Positions 9,109 to 17,282 of a stretch of 64,000 nucleotides of DNA are shown here, piece after piece (position 1 is the first letter of the stretch; each line of letters starts with the position of its first letter). The position numbers were made by a program, and so were the translations under genes. The notes beneath the pieces were generated by a model. That model was given only the letters and a program-made list of their open reading frames with translations, ran no database searches and was not told where the DNA came from. Source of the stretch: Robbsia sp. KACC 23696 (GTDB taxonomy: Bacteria > Pseudomonadota > Gammaproteobacteria > Burkholderiales > Burkholderiaceae); contig NZ_CP156626.1 of the NCBI RefSeq assembly GCF_039852015.1, positions 1,646,249-1,710,248 of the forward strand, read 5' to 3'.

Positions 9109-9858
9109 ATGCAGATTGAAGGGAATGTGGCGTTCGTCACCGGTGCGAATCGGGGGCTGGGCATGGCCTTCGTCGATGCCTTATTGGCGGGCGGTGCGCG
9201 CAAAGTCTATGCGGCGGCGCGGGACGTGTCGACGCTGCCGGAACGGTGGGCGGACGACGCCCGGATCGTCGCGATGCCGCTGGACATCACGCAACTTGCG
9301 CAGCAAAGAGCGGCCGTGGCGCTCGCTTCCGATACCCGCTTGCTGATCAATAATGCCGGTGTGAATCGTCTGCAATCGGCATTGATCGACGACGACCTTG
9401 CCGCCGCGCGCGCGGAGATGGACGTGAATTATTTTGGGACGCTACAGTTGACGCGTTGCTTCGCGCCGATTTTGAGACGCGGCGCGGCAAACGCTGAGGA
9501 AGCGGATCGTCCCGCCATCGTCAATATGCTGTCGATCCTGGCCCGCGTCACCTTGCCGATGATGACGACCTTATGCGCGTCGAAAGCAGCGGCCTTGCGG
9601 ATGACGGAAGGCGTGCGTGCCGAGCTGGCGCCCCATGGCGTGCGCGTTCTCGCGGTGATGCCCGGTGCGATCGATACCGATATGAGCCGTGATTTTCCGC
9701 CACCGAAATTAGCGGTCGGCGACGTCGTCGAGGCCGTTTTCTCGGCATTGCAGGGCGATGCCGACGAAGTCTATATCGGCGACATGGCGCGGCATATCGC
9801 AACGCAACTGGCGTCGGACCGTATCGCGATACAGCGGCAGTTGGCGAGCATGGCGTGA
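9109..9858 (+). CDS. Short-chain dehydrogenase/reductase with altered active site
   Basis: 249-residue classical-size SDR. The cofactor motif TGANRGLG is at residues 12-19 and NNAG follows at about residue 80. The catalytic Ser is present in NMLSI, 13 positions ahead of the usual Tyr, but the YxxxK motif reads LCASK: the Tyr is Leu while the Lys is kept. That makes ordinary dehydrogenase chemistry doubtful; it may have a non-redox or regulatory role, or a substituted mechanism. The ATG at 9109 has AAAGGA upstream and gives a normal SDR N-terminus. It lies in the acyl-CoA ligase/thiolase operon. Confidence 0.8.
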   Translation: MQIEGNVAFVTGANRGLGMAFVDALLAGGARKVYAAARDVSTLPERWADDARIVAMPLDITQLAQQRAAVALASDTRLLINNAGVNRLQSALIDDDLAAARAEMDVNYFGTLQLTRCFAPILRRGAANAEEADRPAIVNMLSILARVTLPMMTTLCASKAAALRMTEGVRAELAPHGVRVLAVMPGAIDTDMSRDFPPPKLAVGDVVEAVFSALQGDADEVYIGDMARHIATQLASDRIAIQRQLASMA

Positions 9859-9928
9859 GCGACTGTCATTACCCCGAGCGTTCGCATCATCGGGACGCGG
9901 TGTTTCTCAATATTGTAAGGAGCGCGCA

Positions 9929-11167
9929 GTGAGCGGCCAGACCATTCAAATCGATTCGGCCGACGGCCGGCAATTCTCCGCCTACCTCGCGACGCCGGCA
10001 CAGGGCTCGGGCCCGGGGCTCGTGCTGTTGCAGGAAATCTTCGGCATCAACGGCTATATGAAAGCGATGGCGGATCGTTATGCCGAGGAAGGGTATGTCG
10101 TCTTGGTGCCGGACCTTTTCTGGCGCATGAAACCCGGCGTCTTACTCGGATACGACGAAAAGGACTTTGCACAAGCGCTGGATTATAACGAACGCCTCGA
10201 TGTGTCGCTGGCGGTCGCCGATATCGCCGCGACGATCGCCGCATTGCGCGCGCATCCGGGCCAGGCCGGCAAGGTGGGCGCCGTGGGATATTGCCTGGGC
10301 GGCCGTTTGGCGATGCTGACGGCGGCGCGCACCGATATCGATTGTGCAGTGAGCTATTACGGCGTGGGCCTCGAGGCGTATCGCGAGGAAGTCGATGCGA
10401 TTCACTGCCCGATGCTCTTCCACTTCGCCGGCAAAGACGCTCTGTGCCCGCCCGAGGTGCGTGAATCCATCCTGACGACGTTCGCCGGTAAGCCGAATAT
10501 CGCGCACCACGTCTATCCCGATTGCGATCACGCCTTTGCCACGCCCGATCGACCGTCCTTCGATAAACCCGCTGCGGCGATGGCCTATTCGTACACGCTG
10601 GCCTTGCTGCGCAAGACGCTCGGACCGATCTTCGACTTCAACGCGTTATGGGAAAAGCACTGCTACTACGAGTTCGCCACCCGCGACGTCGATGCGGTCA
10701 TGCCGACGATGGTCGCCGAGCCCTACGTCAACCATATTCCGACGATGACGGGCGGCGTTGGCCATGACCAACTGAAGCGTTTCTATAAATACCATTTCGT
10801 CGATGCGAACCCGGCCGACACGCGCTTGATTCCGTTGTCGCGAACGATTGGCGCGGATCGTATCGTCGACGAGTTCGTCTTCTGCGCGACGCATGACCGT
10901 GAAATCGATTGGTTATTGCCGGGATTGGCGCCTACCGGGAAGTACTTCGAGGTCCCCATGCTGGCAGTCGTCTGTTTCCGCGGCGACAAGCTCTATAACG
11001 AGCATATCTATTGGGATCAGGCATCGGTGCTGGTACAGATCGGCGTGTTGAATCCGGAAGGCTTGCCGATTGCCGGGGCACAAGCGGCAAAAAAGCTGCT
11101 GAATGAATCGATGCCGTCCAATACGATGATGCCGAACTGGGCATCGAGCGAAGGCAAGCCTGTCTGA
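9929..11167 (+). CDS. Dienelactone hydrolase fused to a C-terminal SnoaL/NTF2-like domain
   Basis: 412-residue two-domain protein. Residues 1-235 form a dienelactone-hydrolase alpha/beta fold with the Cys nucleophile in GYCLGG (about Cys122) and His in DCDHAF (about His200); the Asp is probably in FAGKDAL. Residues ~240-400 are a SnoaL-like domain (NALWEKHCYYEFATRDVDAV, GGVGHDQLKRFYKYHFVDAN, IYWDQASVLVQIGVL). The start is a GTG with AAGGAG upstream; the frame stays open back to 9758 but that overlaps the SDR. The fusion implies that a lactone or enol-ester opening step and an isomerase or hydratase-like step are joined. It belongs to the same operon as the SDR. Confidence 0.85.
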   Translation: MSGQTIQIDSADGRQFSAYLATPAQGSGPGLVLLQEIFGINGYMKAMADRYAEEGYVVLVPDLFWRMKPGVLLGYDEKDFAQALDYNERLDVSLAVADIAATIAALRAHPGQAGKVGAVGYCLGGRLAMLTAARTDIDCAVSYYGVGLEAYREEVDAIHCPMLFHFAGKDALCPPEVRESILTTFAGKPNIAHHVYPDCDHAFATPDRPSFDKPAAAMAYSYTLALLRKTLGPIFDFNALWEKHCYYEFATRDVDAVMPTMVAEPYVNHIPTMTGGVGHDQLKRFYKYHFVDANPADTRLIPLSRTIGADRIVDEFVFCATHDREIDWLLPGLAPTGKYFEVPMLAVVCFRGDKLYNEHIYWDQASVLVQIGVLNPEGLPIAGAQAAKKLLNESMPSNTMMPNWASSEGKPV

Positions 11168-11203
11168 GCTGATTTTGCATTCGACTGTTTCGAGGGAGCC
11201 GCT

Positions 11204-11641
11204 ATGCAAGATCCGTACTGCCATACCAGCAGTATTTTGATAGAAAAGTCCGCCGACGTGGCATTCGAGATCATGTCGGACGGCTTGAAGCAAGGGCAGT
11301 GGACGTGGGGCAGTTTTGATCGCAGCGAAGCGGCGCCGGGCGTTTTCGTCGGCACCTCGGTTTTTTCAGGAAAAAAGACCTATGTGCGATTGCATGTCGA
11401 TCGCGCGCGCCTGCAAGTCGAGTACGACGTGGGCGGTTCGCCCGAGACGATGCAGTTGCGCAATATTTCGCGCGTGATCCCTGGGCCGCAATTGAAGCTG
11501 AGCGAAAATGTGTCGGTCGTGACCTTGATGAGTTGGCGTCTTGCCACGCAGTCCGATGCCGATTGGACGCAGTTTTGCTGCATTCACGAGGCAGAGATGT
11601 TCCTGATCAAAGGGCTGCTTGAACGCGATCATCCGACCTAA
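11204..11641 (+). CDS. SRPBCC-like (START/polyketide cyclase fold) protein
   Basis: 145-residue cytoplasmic protein. The opening pattern (SSILIEKSADVAFEIMSDG), the alternating strands through LHVDRARLQVEYDVGG and a long C-terminal helix (IHEAEMFLIKGLLER) fit the SRPBCC ligand-binding fold, though no diagnostic residue proves it. GGGAG lies ahead of the ATG. It is the last gene of the run that starts at 5803 and ends 48 bases before the convergent andR. The role is unknown; hydrophobic ligand handling in the pathway is plausible. Confidence 0.6.
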   Translation: MQDPYCHTSSILIEKSADVAFEIMSDGLKQGQWTWGSFDRSEAAPGVFVGTSVFSGKKTYVRLHVDRARLQVEYDVGGSPETMQLRNISRVIPGPQLKLSENVSVVTLMSWRLATQSDADWTQFCCIHEAEMFLIKGLLERDHPT

Positions 11642-11689
11642 GGACGTGCCGCGCGGGGAGTGCAGCCCGCGTCAGCGGTGTGATCGTGC

Positions 11690-12676
11690 TTATCGGCGCC
11701 GCAGTGTGTCCGACGGCGACTCGCCGAACGCTTTGGCGTAGGCGAGAGAGAAGCGCCCCAGATGGAAGAAACCGCATTCGAGCGCGACATCTGAAATGCG
11801 CACATGGCCGTCCGAACGCAGCAGCGTCTGGCGGGCATGTGCCATCCGCGTATCACGGACGAATTGCATCGGTGTCATGTTGCGGAATTGCTGAAACCCG
11901 TCGCGTAACGTTCTCGCGGGCACGCCCGCGGCGGCAGCGATATCCTGCAGTTGCAAGGCGTCCGCGCTGTGGGCGCGCACGAACTCTTCCGCGCGCACGA
12001 CAAACGCCGGCGCAATGCCGGCCGGGCGTGCACTGCTGCCGCGTACGAGGTCGACGGCATCCGCCGATGGTGTCAACGTGCCGCTTTGCGATAGCAACTC
12101 AATAAGCAGATGCTCCATATGCGCGGCAATCCGCGGATGAGCGCGTGCGCTTTCGAGAAGATCGGTCGATCCGGTCAAGGTACGGAGCTGCTCCATCCAG
12201 CCGCGCAACAGCGGGCCGCCCACCGGCAAATGCGCGGCAATCCGACTCGGTTCCTCGCCGAGCACCGAAACAAAGGCATGCGCGTCGATCCGAAGCACGA
12301 ATTGCTCGCAGTGGTCGGACAGCATCGCATCGAAGGAATGCCCGGGTCGGCACAAGATGCCGTTGTATCGGTCCACCTGCAAGGTCGTGCCGCGGGTACG
12401 CGCCAAGGCCCTTCCTGAGAGGCAGAACATCAGCAGGTAATAGCCGTCGACCGATTCGACATCCACGTGCATGTCGGAGCCGAATGCGATGGTGCCCAGT
12501 CCGAGCCGCCCGACCTTGACGAAATCCATGTGCGACGTGCCCTCGGCGCGCCCGGTCGGGCGTAGGGCGTGCGGCTGCATCACGCGCGATATCGACTCCC
12601 GCGTTTCGTCAAGGTCCGACGATTCGAACAGGCGATATTTGCGCAGCGCATCAGGATGAAAAACGGATGGCGACAT
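11690..12676 (-). CDS. andR: AraC family regulator, probable activator of the anthranilate dioxygenase operon
   Basis: 328-residue AraC/XylS regulator. The N-terminal AraC-binding-like (cupin-type) half contains YYLLMFCLSGRALARTRG and the C-terminal double helix-turn-helix runs from about residue 225 (LQLQDIAAAAGVPARTLRDG, RISDVALECGFFHLGRFSLAY). The gene is divergent to the four-gene dioxygenase operon at 12873, the same arrangement known for andR of Burkholderia cepacia DBO1. The ortholog assignment rests on that arrangement and family; the inducer would be anthranilate. Confidence 0.75.
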   Translation of the reverse strand: MSPSVFHPDALRKYRLFESSDLDETRESISRVMQPHALRPTGRAEGTSHMDFVKVGRLGLGTIAFGSDMHVDVESVDGYYLLMFCLSGRALARTRGTTLQVDRYNGILCRPGHSFDAMLSDHCEQFVLRIDAHAFVSVLGEEPSRIAAHLPVGGPLLRGWMEQLRTLTGSTDLLESARAHPRIAAHMEHLLIELLSQSGTLTPSADAVDLVRGSSARPAGIAPAFVVRAEEFVRAHSADALQLQDIAAAAGVPARTLRDGFQQFRNMTPMQFVRDTRMAHARQTLLRSDGHVRISDVALECGFFHLGRFSLAYAKAFGESPSDTLRRR

Positions 12677-12713
12677 GGTTGGCTGCCCCGGGGACGAGGG
12701 GAATTCACGCTCA

Positions 12714-12794
12714 GTCTATCCCGGAAACGGGCGTTTGGGCGAAAGCTGCCGAATTTGGATAGTGCGCGCGGCGCAACGTCTTTTCCGGATAGAC
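12714..12794. promoter_or_regulatory. Candidate AndR binding sites in the andR-andAc divergent region
   Basis: The 196-base divergent region holds three copies of a GGATAG core: inverted at 12716-12721 (inside GTCTATCCCGGAAA) and direct at 12757-12762 and 12787-12792 (the last inside TTTTCCGGATAGAC). The two direct copies are exactly 30 bases apart, about three helical turns, and the outer copies form a long imperfect inverted repeat. Direct half-sites at whole-turn spacing suit AraC-type activators. I saw no clear sigma-70 promoter here. Confidence 0.5.
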
Positions 12795-12872
12795 CCGTCA
12801 TTTTGACTGTCCAAAAATCCGCTGACACGCGCTGGAAAAGCGCGAATTTTGCCCCATGACCGGAGAAACACG

Positions 12873-14165
12873 ATGGACACAGTCGCAATGCCCGTGAGCC
12901 GCAAGACGGCTCCGGAAGCGGGCGGTCTGCCCGGCGCCGCCGATGCGGTGACGTTCCCGCACGACGACGGCTCGCGCGTGCCGTACAAGGTTTTCAGCTC
13001 GCAGGCGGTCTACGACCGGGAGCAAGAGCGGATCTTCCGTGGTCCGACTTGGAACTTTCTCGGGCTGGAAGCGGAAGTGCCGAAGGCGGGCGACTACAAG
13101 AGCACGTTCGTCGGCGACACGCCGGTGGTTGTGACGCGCCTGGAGGACGGCGGCCTTGCGGCATGGGTGAACCGGTGCGCGCACCGGGGCGCATCGGTGT
13201 GCCGCAAGTCGCGCGGCAATGCGACCTCGCATACCTGCGTCTACCATCAGTGGAGTTTCGACAACAGCGGCAATCTGCTGGGCGTGCCGTTCCGTCGTGG
13301 CCAGAAGGGCATGACCGGTATGCCGGCGGACTTCGATCCGAAGCAACATAGCCTGCGACAACTGCGAGTCGAAAGCTATCGCGGCTTGATTTTCGCCACG
13401 TTCAGCGAGACGGTCGGACCGTTGCCGGACTATCTCGGTGCGGAAATGCGTCCCTGGATCGATCGGATCTTCCATAAGCCGATCGAATATCTCGGCTGCA
13501 CGCGACAGTTCTCGAAATCGAACTGGAAACTGTATTTCGAGAACGTGAAGGACCCGTACCACGCGAGCATGCTGCACCTGTTCCATACGACGTTCAACAT
13601 CTTCCGCGTCGGCATGAAGGCGCGTTCGATTCCGGATGCCACGCATGGCCTGCACAGCATCATCACCGTGACGAAGACCGGGGAAGATACTTCCGCAGCC
13701 TACAAGCAGCAGAACATTCGCTCGATGGACGAAGGCTTCACGCTGGAGGACGATTCGATCCTCGGTCTTATCTCGGAATACGAGGAAGACACGACCAATC
13801 ATATTCAGCCGATCTTTCCGCAGCTGGTCATCCAGCAGATTCACAACACGCTGGTGGCGCGCCAGCTGTTGCCGAAGGGGCCGAACAGTTTCGAGCTGAT
13901 CTTCCATTTCTTCGGCTATGTGGACGACACACCGGAAATGCGGGAATTACGCTTGAAACAGGCGAATCTCGTCGGCCCCGCCGGTTATATCTCGATGGAA
14001 GACACGGAGGCAACCGAGCTGGTGCAACGCGGCACGATTCGCGATGCAGACGCCACGTCGGTGATCGAAATGTCGCGGGGTAATCCGGATCAGCAAGACA
14101 CGGTGATCACCGAAAGTCTGATTCGGAAATTTTGGGTCGGCTATCAGAAATTGATGGGGTATTGA
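12873..14165 (+). CDS. andAc: Anthranilate 1,2-dioxygenase, large (alpha) oxygenase subunit
   Basis: 430-residue Rieske non-heme iron oxygenase alpha subunit that dihydroxylates and deaminates anthranilate to catechol. The Rieske cluster ligands are Cys102/His104 and Cys122/His125 (CAHRG ... CVYHQW). The mononuclear iron site shows His230 and His235 with bridging Asp227 (KDPYHASMLHLFH). The ATG at 12873 follows GGAG; the upstream TTG-led extension is unlikely. The subunit order alpha, beta, ferredoxin, reductase with a divergent AraC gene is that of the three-component andAcAdAbAa system, not of the two-component AntABC type. A related salicylate or other aminoarene oxygenase remains possible. 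Confidence 0.82.
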   Translation: MDTVAMPVSRKTAPEAGGLPGAADAVTFPHDDGSRVPYKVFSSQAVYDREQERIFRGPTWNFLGLEAEVPKAGDYKSTFVGDTPVVVTRLEDGGLAAWVNRCAHRGASVCRKSRGNATSHTCVYHQWSFDNSGNLLGVPFRRGQKGMTGMPADFDPKQHSLRQLRVESYRGLIFATFSETVGPLPDYLGAEMRPWIDRIFHKPIEYLGCTRQFSKSNWKLYFENVKDPYHASMLHLFHTTFNIFRVGMKARSIPDATHGLHSIITVTKTGEDTSAAYKQQNIRSMDEGFTLEDDSILGLISEYEEDTTNHIQPIFPQLVIQQIHNTLVARQLLPKGPNSFELIFHFFGYVDDTPEMRELRLKQANLVGPAGYISMEDTEATELVQRGTIRDADATSVIEMSRGNPDQQDTVITESLIRKFWVGYQKLMGY

Positions 14166-14228
14166 GGCACAACGCCAGCGGAACGACGGCACGGTCGACG
14201 TGACCGCCAATGCACAAGAGGGAAGACG

Positions 14229-14702
14229 ATGGACCGAACGACGTTGTGGCTCACGCTGCAAATGCTGCAAGACGAATATATCAGCAACCTCGACAACGAC
14301 CGGTTGGAAGCCTGGCCGGGCATGTTTACCGAGGATTGTCTGTATGAGATCGTGCCGAAGGAAAATGCCGATATGGGCTTGCCGGTAGGCATCATCTATT
14401 GCACGAACCAGAAGATGCTGCGCGACCGCGTGGTCTCGCTGCGCAACGCGAATATCTTCGAGGAGCATACCTATCGCCACATGACATCGGGCATGATCAT
14501 CTTGTCCGAGCGTGACGGGGAGATCGAAACGGAAAGCAACTACGTCGTGATCCAGACGCGTGCCAACGGCGAGTCGAACGTGTATCAGGCAGGGAAGTAT
14601 TACGACACGGTCGTCAAGACGGATGCCGGTCTTCGCTATCGGCGCAAGCGCGTCATCTATGACACGTCGCGCGTGCAAACGCTGCTGGCGACGCCGATCT
14701 GA
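14229..14702 (+). CDS. andAd: Anthranilate 1,2-dioxygenase, small (beta) oxygenase subunit
   Basis: 157-residue ring-hydroxylating dioxygenase beta subunit (NTF2-like fold), which packs with the alpha subunit as an alpha3beta3 hexamer and has a structural role. Typical features are an N-terminal helix with DEYISNLDNDRLEAWPGMF, FTEDCLYEIVP, and the C-terminal GKYYDTVVKTDAGLRYRRKR. It lies 63 bases after andAc and 8 bases before andAb, with GGGAAGACG before its ATG. Confidence 0.82.
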   Translation: MDRTTLWLTLQMLQDEYISNLDNDRLEAWPGMFTEDCLYEIVPKENADMGLPVGIIYCTNQKMLRDRVVSLRNANIFEEHTYRHMTSGMIILSERDGEIETESNYVVIQTRANGESNVYQAGKYYDTVVKTDAGLRYRRKRVIYDTSRVQTLLATPI

Positions 14703-14710
14703 GGGGGCGT

Positions 14711-15034
14711 ATGGAAACGACACAACACAACTGGCAGACCATCGGGACCCTCGATGATTTCACCGAAGGCGAGCCCGCGGCGGTGTTCGCCGGCGATCGG
14801 CAGATTGCCGTCTTTCGCCTCGGCGATGAAGTCTTCGCGCTGAACGATCTGTGCTCGCATGGACATGCCCGTCTGTCGGACGGTTTCGTAGAGGACGGCT
14901 GTGTCGAATGTCCCTTGCATCAAGGCTTGATCGACATTCGTACTGGCGCACCGCGGTGCGCGCCGATCACCGAACCGGTACGCGTGTTCCCGATACGGAT
15001 CGTCGATGCGCGGGTTGAAGTCCATGTCGCGTAA
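14711..15034 (+). CDS. andAb: Rieske ferredoxin component of the anthranilate dioxygenase
   Basis: 107-residue Rieske-type [2Fe-2S] ferredoxin with ligands Cys48/His50 (CSHGHA) and Cys67/His70 (CPLHQG). It carries electrons from the reductase AndAa to the oxygenase AndAcAd. The start follows GAGGGGGC closely after andAd, and the 3' end overlaps the reductase gene by 11 bases, so the electron-transfer pair is probably made in balance. Confidence 0.85.
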   Translation: METTQHNWQTIGTLDDFTEGEPAAVFAGDRQIAVFRLGDEVFALNDLCSHGHARLSDGFVEDGCVECPLHQGLIDIRTGAPRCAPITEPVRVFPIRIVDARVEVHVA

Positions 15035-16262
15035 GCACTACGTCATCGTCGGTGCCGGGCATGCGGCACGGCGCGCCGCCGAATCGTTACGTGCAGGCGA
15101 TGCGGAAGCGGGCATCACGCTGATCGGTGACGAAAATGCGCTGCCCTATGATCGGCCCGTCTTGTCGAAAGAGGCGCTGACGAAGGCGGACGGCACCGAT
15201 CGTGCATTCATCCGCGATGCGGCCTGGTACGACGCGCAGCGCATCACGCTGCTGCTGGGTACGCGCGTGACCGCCATCGATCGCGCGCAGCGTCGGGTAC
15301 TGACGGATGCCGGCAAGACGGTGCCCTACGATGCCTTGCTGCTTGCCACCGGTTCGCGTGTCAGGCCGTTTCCTGGAGCGGTGGATCCCGACGTGCGGGT
15401 CCATTACGTTCGCACCGTCGCCGATGCGCAGGCGCTGCGCGCGGCCTTGCGGCCCGACACGCGTGTGGCCATTTTGGGCGGCGGATTCGTGGGCCTGGAG
15501 GTTGCCGCGTCCGCGCGAACGCTAGGCTGTCAGGTCAGCCTGTTCGAATCGGCGCCGCGTTTGCTGCAGCGCTCCATGCCGGCGGTGGTCGGTGCGTCCC
15601 TGGGCGCCTTGCATCGGTCGCACGGCGTGGATATCCGGCTTGCCACCCGGATCGACGCCTTGCGTCGCCATGGCGCATCGGCCATCGAGGTTGTGACGGA
15701 TAGGGGAAACGTGACGGCCGATGTGGTCGTCGTGGGCATCGGTGTTCTGCCGAACGTCGCGCTCGCCGAGGCGGCGGGATTGACGGTGGAGAACGGTATC
15801 GTCGTCAATGCGCAATGTCGCACCGACGATCCCTGCATCTTTGCGGCGGGGGAAGTGACGTCGCATTTCAACCCTTTGCTGCAGCGCCGTTTGCGGATCG
15901 AGTCCTGGCAGGTCGCGGAGAATCAGCCGCTGGTGGCCGCGGCGAATATGCTCGGCGGCGACGAAGCGTATGCCGAGATACCGTGGTTGTGGTCGGACCA
16001 ATACGACTGCAATGTGCAGACGCTCGGCGTGTTCGAGCCTGAGGATCAGACGCCGTCGGCGGCGCATCTGGTGCTGCGAGGCGATGCGGAAGGCGGCGCA
16101 TACGCCTTGTTCGCGCTCGATGACGCACAGCGTTTGCGCGCAGCCGTTACCGTAAACGCTGGCCGCGACATGGCGGTGTGCCGTCGACTGATGGTGTCCG
16201 GTAAGACGCTGTCTTCCGCGGCATTGCAGGATAGCGCCATTGCATTGCGTAGCTTGATGTAA
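15024..16262 (+). CDS. andAa: Ferredoxin reductase component of the anthranilate dioxygenase
   Basis: 412-residue FAD-dependent, NAD(P)H-oxidising reductase of the dioxygenase-reductase (BphA4/PdR) family. The FAD motif GAGHAARRAAESLR is near the N-terminus, the NAD(P) motif GGGFVGLEVAASARTLG lies mid-protein, and the second FAD contact is CIFAAGEV. The ATG at 15024 is 18 bases inside the longest frame, giving the normal MSRKHYVIVG start and an 11-base overlap with the ferredoxin gene. It is the last gene of the operon. Confidence 0.85.
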   Translation: MSRKHYVIVGAGHAARRAAESLRAGDAEAGITLIGDENALPYDRPVLSKEALTKADGTDRAFIRDAAWYDAQRITLLLGTRVTAIDRAQRRVLTDAGKTVPYDALLLATGSRVRPFPGAVDPDVRVHYVRTVADAQALRAALRPDTRVAILGGGFVGLEVAASARTLGCQVSLFESAPRLLQRSMPAVVGASLGALHRSHGVDIRLATRIDALRRHGASAIEVVTDRGNVTADVVVVGIGVLPNVALAEAAGLTVENGIVVNAQCRTDDPCIFAAGEVTSHFNPLLQRRLRIESWQVAENQPLVAAANMLGGDEAYAEIPWLWSDQYDCNVQTLGVFEPEDQTPSAAHLVLRGDAEGGAYALFALDDAQRLRAAVTVNAGRDMAVCRRLMVSGKTLSSAALQDSAIALRSLM

Positions 16263-16323
16263 GTCGCGGGCGAGGATTGGGCGGGGGCCTGGCGCGTTGC
16301 GGGAGCCGGATTCGGGGATCGGA

Positions 16324-17205
16324 TCACGCCTGCGTGTTCGCCAGCACCGCATCGTGGAAGCGGATCGACGCCGGCGCGGCGTCACCATCACGCCGCACGA
16401 GCCAGGTTTTGCGCATGCCGACGCTGATGGCGCCCAGTCCGGTTGCAAGCGCGCCTAGCGCCGTGACGCTGCGCGGCACCAAGGCCACGGCGGCGCCTGC
16501 CGCGACGTTCGCCAGCATTGCATGATACGAGTTGGTTTCCTGCACGCGCCACTCGCTGGATGTCGGTATCGACAAGGTGTGTTCGGCGATGGCGCGGTAG
16601 GCGCATCCGACGCCGAATGCCGACAAGGCGCGCGTCCCGATCTGCTCCGGCGTGCGCGCGGCACAGTCGCGCGGCGGCGTCAGCAACAGCAGTTCCTCAT
16701 TCCAGGTCGGCAGTGCCGTCAACCCCATCGCCGCGAGCGCTGTCGCGCCTTCCTCGTCCGACGAGGGGAGCGCAAGGAAGGCGCAGTCCAATTGCTCTGC
16801 CTGAATCTTCTGCAGTAATTGTCGGGAGGGCGCCGTAACGACCTCGACGCGCGTCTCCGGATTTGCCGTTCCGAAATGCCGCAGAATCGGCGGCAGGCGA
16901 CTGGCCGCGGTGGCTTCCATGCTGCCGATTCTGAGCGTGTCGCCGCGTTGCGCGCCGGACACGACGCGCGCGGCCTCATCGGCAAGCGCCAGCATGCGAT
17001 CGGCATAAGCGATATACAACTGGCCGGCGGGCGACAGACTGAGGCGTTTTCCCGTCCGAATAAAGAGCGGCGCGCCCAGTTCCGCTTCGAGCTGCTGGAT
17101 CCGGGTGGTCACATTCGACGGGACGCGCCCCAGCCGCGCGGCCGCGCGCGTAATGCTCAGCTCGGCAGCGACGACGCGAAAAATGGTCAAGACATCCAGA
17201 TCCAA
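16324..17205 (-). CDS. LysR family transcriptional regulator
   Basis: 293-residue LysR protein: helix-turn-helix at about residues 16-60 (LSITRAAARLGRVPSNVTTR, LEAELGAPLFIRTGKRLSLS), then an effector domain from about residue 90. It is divergent to the nitronate monooxygenase gene and convergent with the and operon (61 bases apart). The likely target is the divergent gene through the dyad at 17238-17258. The branch resembles regulators of efflux or detoxification genes, but no assignment is possible. Confidence 0.85.
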   Translation of the reverse strand: MDLDVLTIFRVVAAELSITRAAARLGRVPSNVTTRIQQLEAELGAPLFIRTGKRLSLSPAGQLYIAYADRMLALADEAARVVSGAQRGDTLRIGSMEATAASRLPPILRHFGTANPETRVEVVTAPSRQLLQKIQAEQLDCAFLALPSSDEEGATALAAMGLTALPTWNEELLLLTPPRDCAARTPEQIGTRALSAFGVGCAYRAIAEHTLSIPTSSEWRVQETNSYHAMLANVAAGAAVALVPRSVTALGALATGLGAISVGMRKTWLVRRDGDAAPASIRFHDAVLANTQA

Positions 17206-17237
17206 AACATTCTCCTGGAAGAAATTCGTATCTTATT

Positions 17238-17258
17238 ATATTCTGATTTAAAGAATAT
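17238..17258. promoter_or_regulatory. AT-rich dyad between LysR and nitronate monooxygenase genes
   Basis: Inverted repeat ATATTC-N9-GAATAT in the 77-base divergent gap, in a strikingly AT-rich stretch amid GC-rich DNA. The size matches a LysR half-site pair and probably overlaps the promoter of the monooxygenase gene. Confidence 0.55.
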
Positions 17259-17282
17259 ATGCCAACGAGACAGGAGCATGCG

